Position numbers and translations under genes: made by a program. Shown here in pieces: positions 27,061 through 32,696 of a DNA stretch of 32,696 nucleotides. The number at the start of each line of letters is the position of its first letter. Positions within the stretch are counted from its first letter, which is position 1. Source of the DNA: Anaerolineales bacterium (lineage in GTDB: Bacteria; Chloroflexota; Anaerolineae; 4572-78; J111); contig JAAUSP010000013.1 of NCBI GenBank assembly GCA_012032575.1, positions 1 to 32,696 on the forward strand, read 5' to 3'. The notes beneath the pieces are model-generated. The model did no database searches. It saw only the letters and a list, made by a program, of their open reading frames with translations, and was not told the origin of the DNA.

Positions 27061-27297
27061 TTAAACGCTCTTGCTGGCCGGGGAAGGCTGATTGGATTGA
27101 ACCGGATACCCGGCTTGCCCCAGGCGGCGTTTGGCATAAGCCAACACTTCAGCATCGCTGCCCTCAACCGTCAAGGTATGAATGGTGGGATCGCTGCGTA
27201 ATAAGCGCACCCCTTTAATCTCTCGCAGCGTCTCGCCGATGCGGCTCAAGCAGTGATGGCAGTGAAAGTCAGGGACGATCCAGTTAACAGTTCGCAT
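27061..27297 (-). CDS. Heavy-metal-associated (HMA) domain protein
   Basis: A 78-residue single-domain metallochaperone-like protein. MRTVNWIVPDFHCHHCLSRI places the CxxC metal site (CHHC) in the loop after the first strand, as in CopZ-type HMA domains; the two histidines inside it are unusual and may shift metal preference. The rest fits the beta-alpha-beta-beta-alpha-beta fold, ending in a short polar tail. ATG 27297 has a very strong GAGGAGGA ribosome binding site. It lies downstream of the CDF transporter gene across a palindromic repeat, so it may belong to the metal cluster. Confidence 0.8.
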   Translation of the reverse strand: MRTVNWIVPDFHCHHCLSRIGETLREIKGVRLLRSDPTIHTLTVEGSDAEVLAYAKRRLGQAGYPVQSNQPSPASKSV

Positions 27298-27314
27298 ATT
27301 TCCTCCTCTCTGGT

Positions 27315-27347
27315 AGACCTCATAGGTTTTCAAAACCTATGAGGTCT
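27315..27347. repeat. Perfect 16-bp inverted repeat (ACCTCATAGGTTTT family)
   Basis: AGACCTCATAGGTTTT (27315-27330) and its exact complement (27332-27347) surround one C. It sits between the CDF and HMA genes, just upstream of the HMA ribosome binding site. It may act as a terminator or RNA-stability element. Elements with this sequence are common between genes in environmental bacterial genomes. Confidence 0.65.
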
Positions 27348-27358
27348 TTCCCGGTCCT

Positions 27359-28318
27359 TCAGCCCACCTTCAGTGGCAGACAAGGCTCGCTGGTGCAATG
27401 ATTGACCTCGACGGTGAGATGGGTCAGGTCTTCTATCCCTTGCAACAGCTTTTTGTAATGTTCGATGGGCCGGGGGTAATGGGTGACAATTGAAATGATG
27501 GCGGCGATATGGTCGGGGGCAAGCTGCCAGACGTGCAAATCGGCTACCCGATTATCCGCATCCGCCTCGATGGAGGTGCGGATGGCCGCAATGGTTTCCG
27601 CGCTAACATCACTGTCGAGCAGAATTTTGCTGGTATCGCGCAGCAAATCGTAAGACCAGCGGCTAATCACAATGGCCCCGACAATGCCCATTACCGAGTC
27701 CAACCAGACCCAGCCCAACGACTGGCCGACCAGCAGGGCAAAGATAGCCAGCAGTGAGGTCAGCGCATCGGCCAGCACGTGCAAATAAGCCGCCCGCAGA
27801 TTATGGTCATGGTGATGGTCTGCCGAATCGTGGTCGTGATGATGGTGATGGTGGTGATGATGGTCGTGGTCGCGCAAAAGATAGGCGCTCCCCAGGTTAA
27901 CCAGCAAACCGACCACAGCTACACCCATCGCTTCGGTGAATTGGATGGTGCGCGGCACAAACATACTTTGAATCGACTCCAGCCCCATCAGAACAGCAAC
28001 CACGACCAGGGCCACAGCGCTGGCAAAACCTCCCAAAGCGCCCACTTTGCCGGTGCCAAAGCTGTAGCGCGGATCACTGGCATGCTGGCGGGCGTACCAG
28101 TAAGCCAGCAGGGTGATGCCCAGCGCGGCCACGTGTGTCCCCATGTGCCAGCCATCGGCCAGCAGGGCCATCGAGCCAAAAGTTAGCCCTGCCGTTATTT
28201 CTACCACCATCATCAGCGCTGTCAGAATGACCACCAGGCGGGTGTTCTTTTCGCCGTGCCCCTGATCTACGCTAAAACGGTGCGAGTGCTGCCATTGTTG
28301 CAAGGTGTGAATGTGCAT
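27359..28318 (-). CDS. czcD: Cation diffusion facilitator (CzcD/ZitB-type) efflux transporter
   Basis: A 319-residue CDF antiporter exporting Zn2+ or related divalent ions. Six hydrophobic helices are followed by a cytoplasmic domain. Metal-site residues are visible in helix II (LLADGWHMGTHV, with D and H) and helix V (YLHVLADALTS). The loop between helices IV and V has a long His run (HDHHHHHHHHH then DHDSADHHHDH), a feature of zinc-transporting members. The C-terminal part (LLDSDVSAETIAAIRTSIE, VADLHVWQLAP) is the dimerising domain. It starts 15 bp after the FeoC stop, at the distal end of the iron operon. Confidence 0.92.
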   Translation of the reverse strand: MHIHTLQQWQHSHRFSVDQGHGEKNTRLVVILTALMMVVEITAGLTFGSMALLADGWHMGTHVAALGITLLAYWYARQHASDPRYSFGTGKVGALGGFASAVALVVVAVLMGLESIQSMFVPRTIQFTEAMGVAVVGLLVNLGSAYLLRDHDHHHHHHHHHDHDSADHHHDHNLRAAYLHVLADALTSLLAIFALLVGQSLGWVWLDSVMGIVGAIVISRWSYDLLRDTSKILLDSDVSAETIAAIRTSIEADADNRVADLHVWQLAPDHIAAIISIVTHYPRPIEHYKKLLQGIEDLTHLTVEVNHCTSEPCLPLKVG

Positions 28319-28333
28319 AACGGGCCTCGATGT

Positions 28334-28582
28334 TCAACTGTTTTTGGGGGGCAGAAAATAACTCTTCTGCACCCCGTTGGTCAGGATGATGCAGCCGCCT
28401 TTGGCCGGACAGGTGACGCAACCAGAAGCGGTCGGGTTAATTTCCAACAGGTGCCGGCTGCGGACCAGGGTTTGCAGCATGCCGTCCAGGGCGCTGGCCT
28501 CCACATCCAGCTTGCGGCTCAACTCGTCTACACAGAGGGGGCCGGCAGCCTGTTGGAACTCGGCCAGGATTTGGCGCAGCAT
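28334..28582 (-). CDS. feoC: FeoC-like winged-helix protein
   Basis: An 82-residue FeoC-type protein: an N-terminal winged helix (MLRQILAEFQQAAGPLCVDEL, then LSRKLDVEASALDGMLQTLV) and a Cys-bearing loop GCVTCPAKGGC that could hold an Fe-S cluster, as proposed for FeoC of enteric bacteria. ATG 28582 overlaps the FeoB stop in a TGATG arrangement, so it is coupled to FeoB. It may regulate or stabilise FeoB. An in-frame codon further upstream lies within feoB and is not used. Confidence 0.8.
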   Translation of the reverse strand: MLRQILAEFQQAAGPLCVDELSRKLDVEASALDGMLQTLVRSRHLLEINPTASGCVTCPAKGGCIILTNGVQKSYFLPPKNS

Positions 28583-30281
28583 CAGCCCCACCCCAGAAAA
28601 TGGCCGCCCTGATAAAGCAGCACGGCCAGCAGCCAGGCCAGGCCAAACTGATACAAACCGGAAACCCACATCCACTTCCAGCCAAACTCAGCCTTGATGG
28701 CCCCCAGCGTGGCCACGCACGGGGTATAGACCAGCACAAAAACCAGAAAAGCCAGAGCCGCCAGGGGGGTAAAGCTGGTCATCAGGGCAGTGCCCAAAGC
28801 GGTATCGGCATCTTCCGACTCGGCTTCGACCAGGTTGACGCCGGGGATGAGACTGAGCAGGGTTTTGCCGGCGTCAAGGGTGGCTGTGCCAAAGCCGACG
28901 ATAATGTCGCCAATGTCTTCGCCAAACGTAGTCGGCGGGGTTTCTTCTGCGGTTTCTGCCTCGCCCACGTAAATCTGGGCCATCGTGCTGACCACCACTT
29001 CTTTGGCGATGAAGCCGGTTACGAGCGAACCGGTCGCTTCCCAGTTGTCAAAGCCGGCCGGCGCAAAAATAGGCGCGGCGGCGGCGCTGACCTGGCCGAA
29101 CAGGCTGTCGCGGGGATTTTCTACGCCCCAGGGCAGGTTCATCAAAAACCAGAGCACAATGGATACACTCAGGATAACCGTGCCGGCCTTGTAGACAAAC
29201 TCTTTGCTTTTTTCCCAGGTATGGATAAACAAGCCTTTGAGCGTGGGCAGGCGGTAGGGCGGCAGTTCGAGGGCAAACATATTGTCCGGGCTGTTTTTTA
29301 GGATGGTTTTGCTAAAGCCCCAGCCGACAGCCGCCGCCAGCACAATCCCGGCCACATAAAGGACGGTAATCAGCAGGCCGGCCTGCTGCGGGAAGAAGGC
29401 CATGCCAAACACCACATACACCGGCAGACGGGCCGAGCAGGACATCAGCGGGACCAGCAGTCCGGTGGCAATCCGGTCGCGCTCATTTTCCAGGGTGCGG
29501 GTAGCGTAGATAGCCGGCACGGCGCAGCCAAAGCCCAGGATCAACGGGATAAAACTTTTGCCATGCAGCCCGGTGAAACTCATCAATTTATCCATCACAA
29601 AGGCGACCCGCGCCAGGTAGCCGGAGTCTTCGAGCAGGGTCAGGAAGAAATAAAGCACAAACAGGCCGGGCACAAAGACCAGCACCCCGCCGACCCCGGC
29701 GACCACCCCATCCAGCACCAGCGATTGCAGCCAGTCCGGGGCCATAAGCAGGGTCAACAATTCTTCAATCCAGCGGCTCACCGGCCCGCCGATGACCCCA
29801 TCCACCCAATCCAGGTAGGGGCCGACACATCTACCACCAGCTTGAACATGATGTACATCACCAGCAGAAACAGGGGCAGCCCCAGAACCCGGTTGGTCAC
29901 AACCCGGTCAATCCGGTCGGTCAGGGTGTAGCGGTTGGTCTGCGATTTGTCCATCACCTGGCGGGTCAGCCCGTGAATAAACCCGTAGCGAGCGTCGGCC
30001 ACGGCAATGTCCACGCTGTCGCCGTAGATCGTCTCGATGCGGGCGCTGCCCTGGCGAGCCTGGGCGATAAGCTGCGCGCCGCCCGGTACGCGCTCCACCT
30101 GGGCGACGATATCCGCTTCGCCTTCCAGCAGCTTCACCGCCAGCCAGCGCGGATTAAACGTCTGGGTCAGGCTGGTCTGCTGCTGGATCAGTATGGTTAA
30201 ATGTTCAATTTCAGCTTCGAGTTCTTTACCGTAATTAATTTTGAAATCAACCGGGGTTAAGACCAGAGGGCTAAGCGACAT
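28582..30281 (-). CDS. feoB: FeoB membrane permease part as a separate cistron (frameshifted in this sequence)
   Basis: Ferrous iron permease lacking its GTPase domain, ~566 residues after frame repair. It begins with the helical linker domain (KINYGKELEAEIEHLT, PRWLAVKLLEGEADIV) that follows the G domain in normal FeoB, then the membrane part with Gate motifs: PLFLLVMYIMFKLVV, GLHGKSFIPLILGFGCAVPAI split at LIL, MSCSARLPVY, and FIAKEVVVSTMAQIY. ATG 30281 has a textbook GGGAGG 7 bp upstream, after a stop at 30296, so the division from the G domain is a real gene boundary. A second break at the C-run opposite 29818-29821 needs one base to give APYLDWVDGVIGG and is probably a sequence error. 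Confidence 0.85.
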
Positions 30282-30295
30282 TATTTTCCTCCCGT

Positions 30296-30822
30296 TCAGG
30301 CGACCAGTTTTAATTTTGGCTGGGCGGGCTTGACCAGACTGACTATCGTTTCCAGCAGGGTATCAAGCCCCAGGCCCTTATTGCCTACCGTTTCCACCAC
30401 CGGAATGTGGCCCAACAGCGCCGACAACTGCTCCTGGTCAATCCGAATGCCGCGGGTGCGGGCAATATCCATCACGTTCAGAGCGATAAGGAGCGGTGCG
30501 CCCAGTTCCAGCAGTTGGGTGGTCAGGTAGAGGTTGCGTTCCAGGTTGCTGGCGTCAACCACGTTGACCACCACATCGGGCCGTTCGTACACGATGTAAT
30601 CACGGGTAATGACTTCTTCGGGCGAGTAGGCGCTGAGGCTGTACGTGCCGGGCAGGTCAACCACGTGGCAGGTCAAGCCCTGGTAGCGAAATGTACCCTC
30701 TTTTTTTCGACCGTTTTGCCGGCCCAGTTGCCCACATGCTGGTGAGCGCCGGTCAGCGCGTTGAAAAGACTGGTTTTGCCGGCGTTGGGATTGCCGGCCA
30801 GGGCCAGGGTTAAATCGGTCAT
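30296..30822 (-). CDS. feoB: FeoB GTPase domain as a separate cistron (frameshifted in this sequence)
   Basis: Stand-alone FeoB G domain of ~175 residues after one base is added at an A7 run (T7 at 30701-30707). G1 [17 protein letters not shown]2 region [15 protein letters not shown]3 [11 protein letters not shown]4 NVMD, and the G5 region after [11 protein letters not shown]. It stops at 30296 after [11 protein letters not shown]; the helical linker and membrane part start in a separate gene 15 bp on. ATG 30822 with AGAAAGG upstream is 17 bp after feoA. The domain would have to bind the permease subunit in trans. The A7 break joins TVEK to KEGTF perfectly if A8, so it is probably a sequence error. 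Confidence 0.85.
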
Positions 30823-30839
30823 GGGTTGAAACCTTTCTG

Positions 30840-31094
30840 TTAAGCCTGGAGTTGAACTTCGATATTGGCGGCATCACACAGACGCAGCGAGAGGTGATAG
30901 CCTTTGATGGTAAATTCCACCGGGTCGCCCAACGGTGCGACCCGTTCGACCATAATAGTCTCGCCGCGCACCAGCCCCAACTCCAGCAGGCGGCGGCGGG
31001 CAGCCGTTCGACCCCCTACCCGCACGATGGTGCCGGATTGGCCGGGAGATAGGGTGTTAAGGAAAGTCGTTGGCTTAGCTTGGGTTGGGTCCAT
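30840..31094 (-). CDS. feoA: FeoA family protein
   Basis: An 84-residue SH3-like FeoA protein, a small cytoplasmic partner of FeoB. It shows the family pattern [40 protein letters not shown], and [20 protein letters not shown] ending with the A-x-x-I-x-V strand. ATG 31094 has GGAGAA 8 bp upstream. It lies between the DtxR-type repressor gene (24 bp upstream) and the FeoB G-domain gene, so is co-transcribed with both. Confidence 0.92.
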   Translation of the reverse strand: MDPTQAKPTTFLNTLSPGQSGTIVRVGGRTAARRRLLELGLVRGETIMVERVAPLGDPVEFTIKGYHLSLRLCDAANIEVQLQA

Positions 31095-31118
31095 TGTAAA
31101 ATTCTCCGTTTTGATAAA

Positions 31119-31796
31119 TTAAGCGGCCAGGGTCACATCAATGGCCGCGGCGATTGGCTTTGATACTGACAGGGACTCGCCGGCAATGTCGAGCAGTAAA
31201 GAGCCGTCAGCCGCCACGGCCAGCGTGGTTACGGCCACGCCGGGGCACAAGCCGTAATGGCGCAGAAAGTTTTTGACTGGCTCATCCATTTTGAGGCTGC
31301 TGACCTGGCCCTTTTCCCCGGCAGCCAGCGCTGTCAGCGGCCGCACCGACCGTTCCGGGCAAGCCTGCTCATCGTAGGGAATGAGTTCATTTTGAGGGCT
31401 AAGGGTAGGATGGCCCAGAAAGATGGCCAGTCGTTCGGCCAGGTCATCGGGGGTAACGTGTTCAAAGCGGCAGGCAATCTCGTCGGCTTCGAGCGGGTCA
31501 ATGCCCAGCTTTTCGGCAAAAAAGACTTCCCACAAGCGCCGGTTGCGCAAAACCCGGCGGGCCAGAACCTCGGCTTTGGCCGTCAGGCTGACCCCGCGAT
31601 ACGGTTCGTACTCAATCAGCCCTTTATCCACCAGCCGCCGGCACATCTCGTTGGCCGATACCGGCGAAACGGCCAGCTCTTGCGCCAGCATGGGAATGGG
31701 CACGGGGTGTCCCTCCGTTCGCAGCAGGGCAATGCGGAGCAGATACATCTCGATGCTTTCGCTCATCATGTCGTCGTCAAATTTATGGTGTGCCAT
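31119..31796 (-). CDS. DtxR/MntR-family metal-dependent transcriptional repressor
   Basis: A 225-residue iron- or manganese-sensing repressor. N-terminal winged helix-turn-helix (MSESIEMYLLRIALLRTEG, VPIPMLAQELAVSPVSANEM), then the metal-binding dimerisation domain with ligand-type residues in LEADEIACRFEHVTPDDLAE and FLGHPTLSP, and the C-terminal SH3-like FeoA-type domain (LTALAAGEKGQVSSLK). The CPERSVRPLTAL segment is where DtxR carries its ancillary loop. First gene of the Feo operon. A 7-2-7 bp palindrome (31816-31831) lies 20 bp upstream, consistent with autoregulation. Fe versus Mn cannot be decided by eye. Confidence 0.92.
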   Translation of the reverse strand: MAHHKFDDDMMSESIEMYLLRIALLRTEGHPVPIPMLAQELAVSPVSANEMCRRLVDKGLIEYEPYRGVSLTAKAEVLARRVLRNRRLWEVFFAEKLGIDPLEADEIACRFEHVTPDDLAERLAIFLGHPTLSPQNELIPYDEQACPERSVRPLTALAAGEKGQVSSLKMDEPVKNFLRHYGLCPGVAVTTLAVAADGSLLLDIAGESLSVSKPIAAAIDVTLAA

Positions 31797-31815
31797 AACA
31801 AAACCACTTTTTGTA

Positions 31816-31831
31816 ATAAGGTTTACCTTAT
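31816..31831. promoter_or_regulatory. DtxR-type operator palindrome
   Basis: ATAAGGT-TT-ACCTTAT: perfect 7-bp half-sites with a 2-bp centre. It resembles the TWAGGT...ACCTWA operators of DtxR/IdeR-family proteins. It lies 20 bp before the dtxR-like ATG and 9 bp before a ribosome binding site facing the other way, so it could control both directions. Confidence 0.7.
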
Positions 31832-31840
31832 GGAGGAATT

Positions 31841-31867
31841 ATGGCATACAAGCCCAACCCCGCCTAG
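31841..31867 (+). CDS. Possible 8-codon ORF or gene remnant next to the DtxR operator
   Basis: GGAGGAATT-ATG with near-perfect Shine-Dalgarno spacing starts a frame reading MAYKPNPA then TAG. It faces away from dtxR, immediately after the operator. It may be a leader peptide, the start of a deleted metal-regulated gene, or chance. No further coding sequence follows before 31963. Confidence 0.3.
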   Translation: MAYKPNPA

Positions 31868-31962
31868 TGACAAATATCATTAGAAAAGCAGGCAAGTGTC
31901 ATCTCGAGTTTTAATCAAGGTTAAAAGTAAATTGACGTCCGGTTAAAATCGGAGGGCTGGGC

Positions 31963-31992
31963 TTGACACCTCAATTTGGCCTCTGCTAAAAT
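31963..31992 (+). promoter_or_regulatory. Strong promoter upstream of a structured RNA region
   Basis: Consensus TTGACA (31963-31968), 18-bp spacer, TAAAAT (31987-31992). Transcription should start near 31999. The next gene start is 32221, leaving a ~220-nt leader. Confidence 0.7.
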
Positions 31993-32094
31993 CCCCTGCC
32001 AACGCCGGGTTGCTGACGCCTGCCCGTAGGTTACACCCATAAAGGGTTCGAGTCTGAGCGCCGTATCATGCCGTAGTAACCCGGTGTAGAAATT

Positions 32095-32141
32095 GGAGTC
32101 CAAACCTTGGTTTGGAAAGCCCAAAGCAAGCTTTGGACTCC
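32095..32141. repeat. Second copy of the GGAGTCCAAA...TTTGGACTCC repeat
   Basis: GGAGT/ACTCC closes two perfect small hairpins, CCAAACC-TT-GGTTTGG and CCAAAGC-AA-GCTTTGG. The right half shares 21 identical bases with the hairpin at 8199-8234 (opposite strand). This copy holds an extra hairpin unit. Confidence 0.65.
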
Positions 32142-32165
32142 GGTTCAAGCCAAAATAAAACACAC

Positions 32166-32194
32166 GCCATCCATTTTGGCTGGCCGGCCTTTTT
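32166..32194 (+). terminator. Terminator-like hairpin before the DUF4015 gene
   Basis: GCCATCC-atttt-GGCTGGC (one mismatch), then CGGCC and TTTTT at 32190-32194. It lies 27 bp before the ATG, so read-through would be needed for expression from the 31963 promoter. Confidence 0.4.
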
Positions 32195-32220
32195 AACCCC
32201 ACCTTGTGAGGAAACCTGAG

Positions 32221-32696
32221 ATGAACCTGCGAATTTGCCACCGACTCTGTATCAGCCTGATCGTCCTGCTGGGCATGGTGAGCCTGGCTCTGCCTGTCCT
32301 GGCCCACCGGCCCGTCCTCCCCGGCCAGCAGGCTGCGGCCCCGTCCGCCGGAACTGTGCCCTTCACCACCGAACTCCGCTCCACCGGCTACATCAAAGGG
32401 CTGTACATCACCTACTATGGCATGGGGTCAGAGCCGCATCGCACCCGCGCCCAGGAGCTGCTGGAAACCACCGAACTGAACGCCATTGTGATGGATGTCA
32501 AAGGGGATTTTGGCTGGTTGCCCTACAGCAGCACTGTCCAAACCGCGCTCGACATCGGCGCGGGCAACCGCCCGATGGTCCGGGATTGGGCCGCCTGGAT
32601 GGGTTGGTTCAAGGAGCGCAATATTTACACCATCGCCCGGATTGTAGTCTTTAAAGAACGACGCCCTGGCCTGCGGCGCACCGGAGTGGGCGCTGC
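32221..32696 (+). CDS. DUF4015-type putative glycoside hydrolase, secreted (partial)
   Basis: N-terminal part of an exported protein running off the window. The signal peptide (CHRLCISLIVLLGMVSLALP then VLA) is followed by a linker and STGYIKGLYITYYGMGS, LLETTELNAIVMDVKGDFGW, and IYTIARIVVF. These match the start of the TIM-barrel DUF4015/GSL-like family of putative glycoside hydrolases, including the usual VKG-LY-T-Y and DVKGD strands. ATG 32221 has GTGAGGA 9 bp upstream. After ARIVVFK the frame is lost; removing one A from 32653-32655 gives VFKNDALACGAPEWA, the expected continuation. The catalytic residues lie beyond the window. Confidence 0.75.
   Translation, partial: MNLRICHRLCISLIVLLGMVSLALPVLAHRPVLPGQQAAAPSAGTVPFTTELRSTGYIKGLYITYYGMGSEPHRTRAQELLETTELNAIVMDVKGDFGWLPYSSTVQTALDIGAGNRPMVRDWAAWMGWFKERNIYTIARIVVFKERRPGLRRTGVGA

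Larger units (their letters stand above)
31999..32194 (+). ncRNA. Candidate structured small RNA or attenuator leader
   Basis: Three nucleotides from the predicted transcription start a long closing stem begins: 32002-32015 (ACGCCGGGTTGCTG) pairs with 32074-32087 (TAGTAACCCGGTGT with its neighbours) over 14 positions including G-U pairs, enclosing ~58 nt. It is followed by the repeat at 32095-32141 and a terminator-like hairpin. I could not match it to a known RNA family and it is not a tRNA, despite a GGGTTCGAGTC string. Promoter, structure and terminator together suggest a transcription unit. Confidence 0.45.

Noticed and set aside
27800..27890. Tandem repeat or CRISPR-like array (TGGTGATGGTGG run)
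   Set aside because: It codes for the His-rich loop of the CDF transporter and has no repeat-spacer structure.
32045..32075. Possible tRNA because of GGGTTCGAGTC
   Set aside because: The bases around it cannot form a five-pair T stem or an acceptor stem, and no anticodon arm is found.
31921..32307. 128-codon minus-strand frame over the structured region
   Set aside because: It runs antisense through a promoter, two repeats and the DUF4015 signal peptide, has no ribosome binding site and resembles no family.

Overview
This is a 32.7 kb chromosomal stretch at about 57-60% GC with ordinary bacterial gene packing (about 30 genes, short gaps, several 1-17 bp overlaps or spacings). The gene set points to a member of the Chloroflexota, probably Anaerolineae-like: secreted SH3b and LysM-type proteins, a DUF2330 protein, a DUF4015-type putative glycoside hydrolase, a PASTA kinase with an extra C-terminal beta domain, and many palindromic intergenic repeats. 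The taxon is an inference. No rRNA, tRNA, CRISPR array or insertion sequence was found.

Layout. 1-2656 (minus): LysM-like secreted protein, SH3b secreted protein and a GalU-type nucleotidyltransferase, probably one operon. 2929-3857 (minus): DUF983 and NUDIX. 4072-8123 (plus): PASTA Ser/Thr kinase, then ftsH with its own strong promoter and terminator. 8240-9330 (minus): thioesterase and HAD phosphatase behind a terminator-like leader. 9519-12620 (minus): DUF2330 protein and a low-GC type II restriction-modification cassette. 12679-14959 (minus): small membrane protein and uvrB. 15373-17867 (plus): chromate transporter and a Cys/Met-metabolism PLP enzyme. 17857-18630 (minus): a RecA-like protein with a broken Walker A. 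18742-21467 (plus): arginase and a GAF-GAF-SpoIIE phosphatase. 21504-24515: MFS transporter (-), SDR (+), coiled-coil J-domain-like protein (-). 24642-27059 (plus): acidic unknown protein and threonine ammonia-lyase. 27061-31796 (minus): metal-homeostasis cluster dtxR-feoA-feoB(G domain)-feoB(membrane)-feoC-CDF transporter-HMA protein. 31963-32696 (plus): possible small structured RNA unit, then the start of a DUF4015 gene.

How parts work together. The metal cluster reads as one regulon: a DtxR-type repressor with a palindromic operator upstream, ferrous iron import (Feo), and CDF/HMA proteins for efflux or binding of other metals. Damage response is suggested by a perfect GAAC-N4-GTTC site inside the promoter of the RecA-like gene and a one-mismatch version just downstream of the uvrB -10.

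Two points dominate interpretation. First, at least ten reading-frame breaks occur in conserved genes, nearly all at homopolymer runs and of both signs, so most are probably residual sequencing or assembly errors and not pseudogenes. Second, the most unusual biology is the RecA paralogue lacking a nucleotide-binding loop under a LexA-like site, the FeoB divided into two cistrons by a proper ribosome binding site, the promoter-structure-terminator unit at 31963-32194, and two promoters whose -10 boxes sit 6 nt from the ATG, implying leaderless mRNAs.
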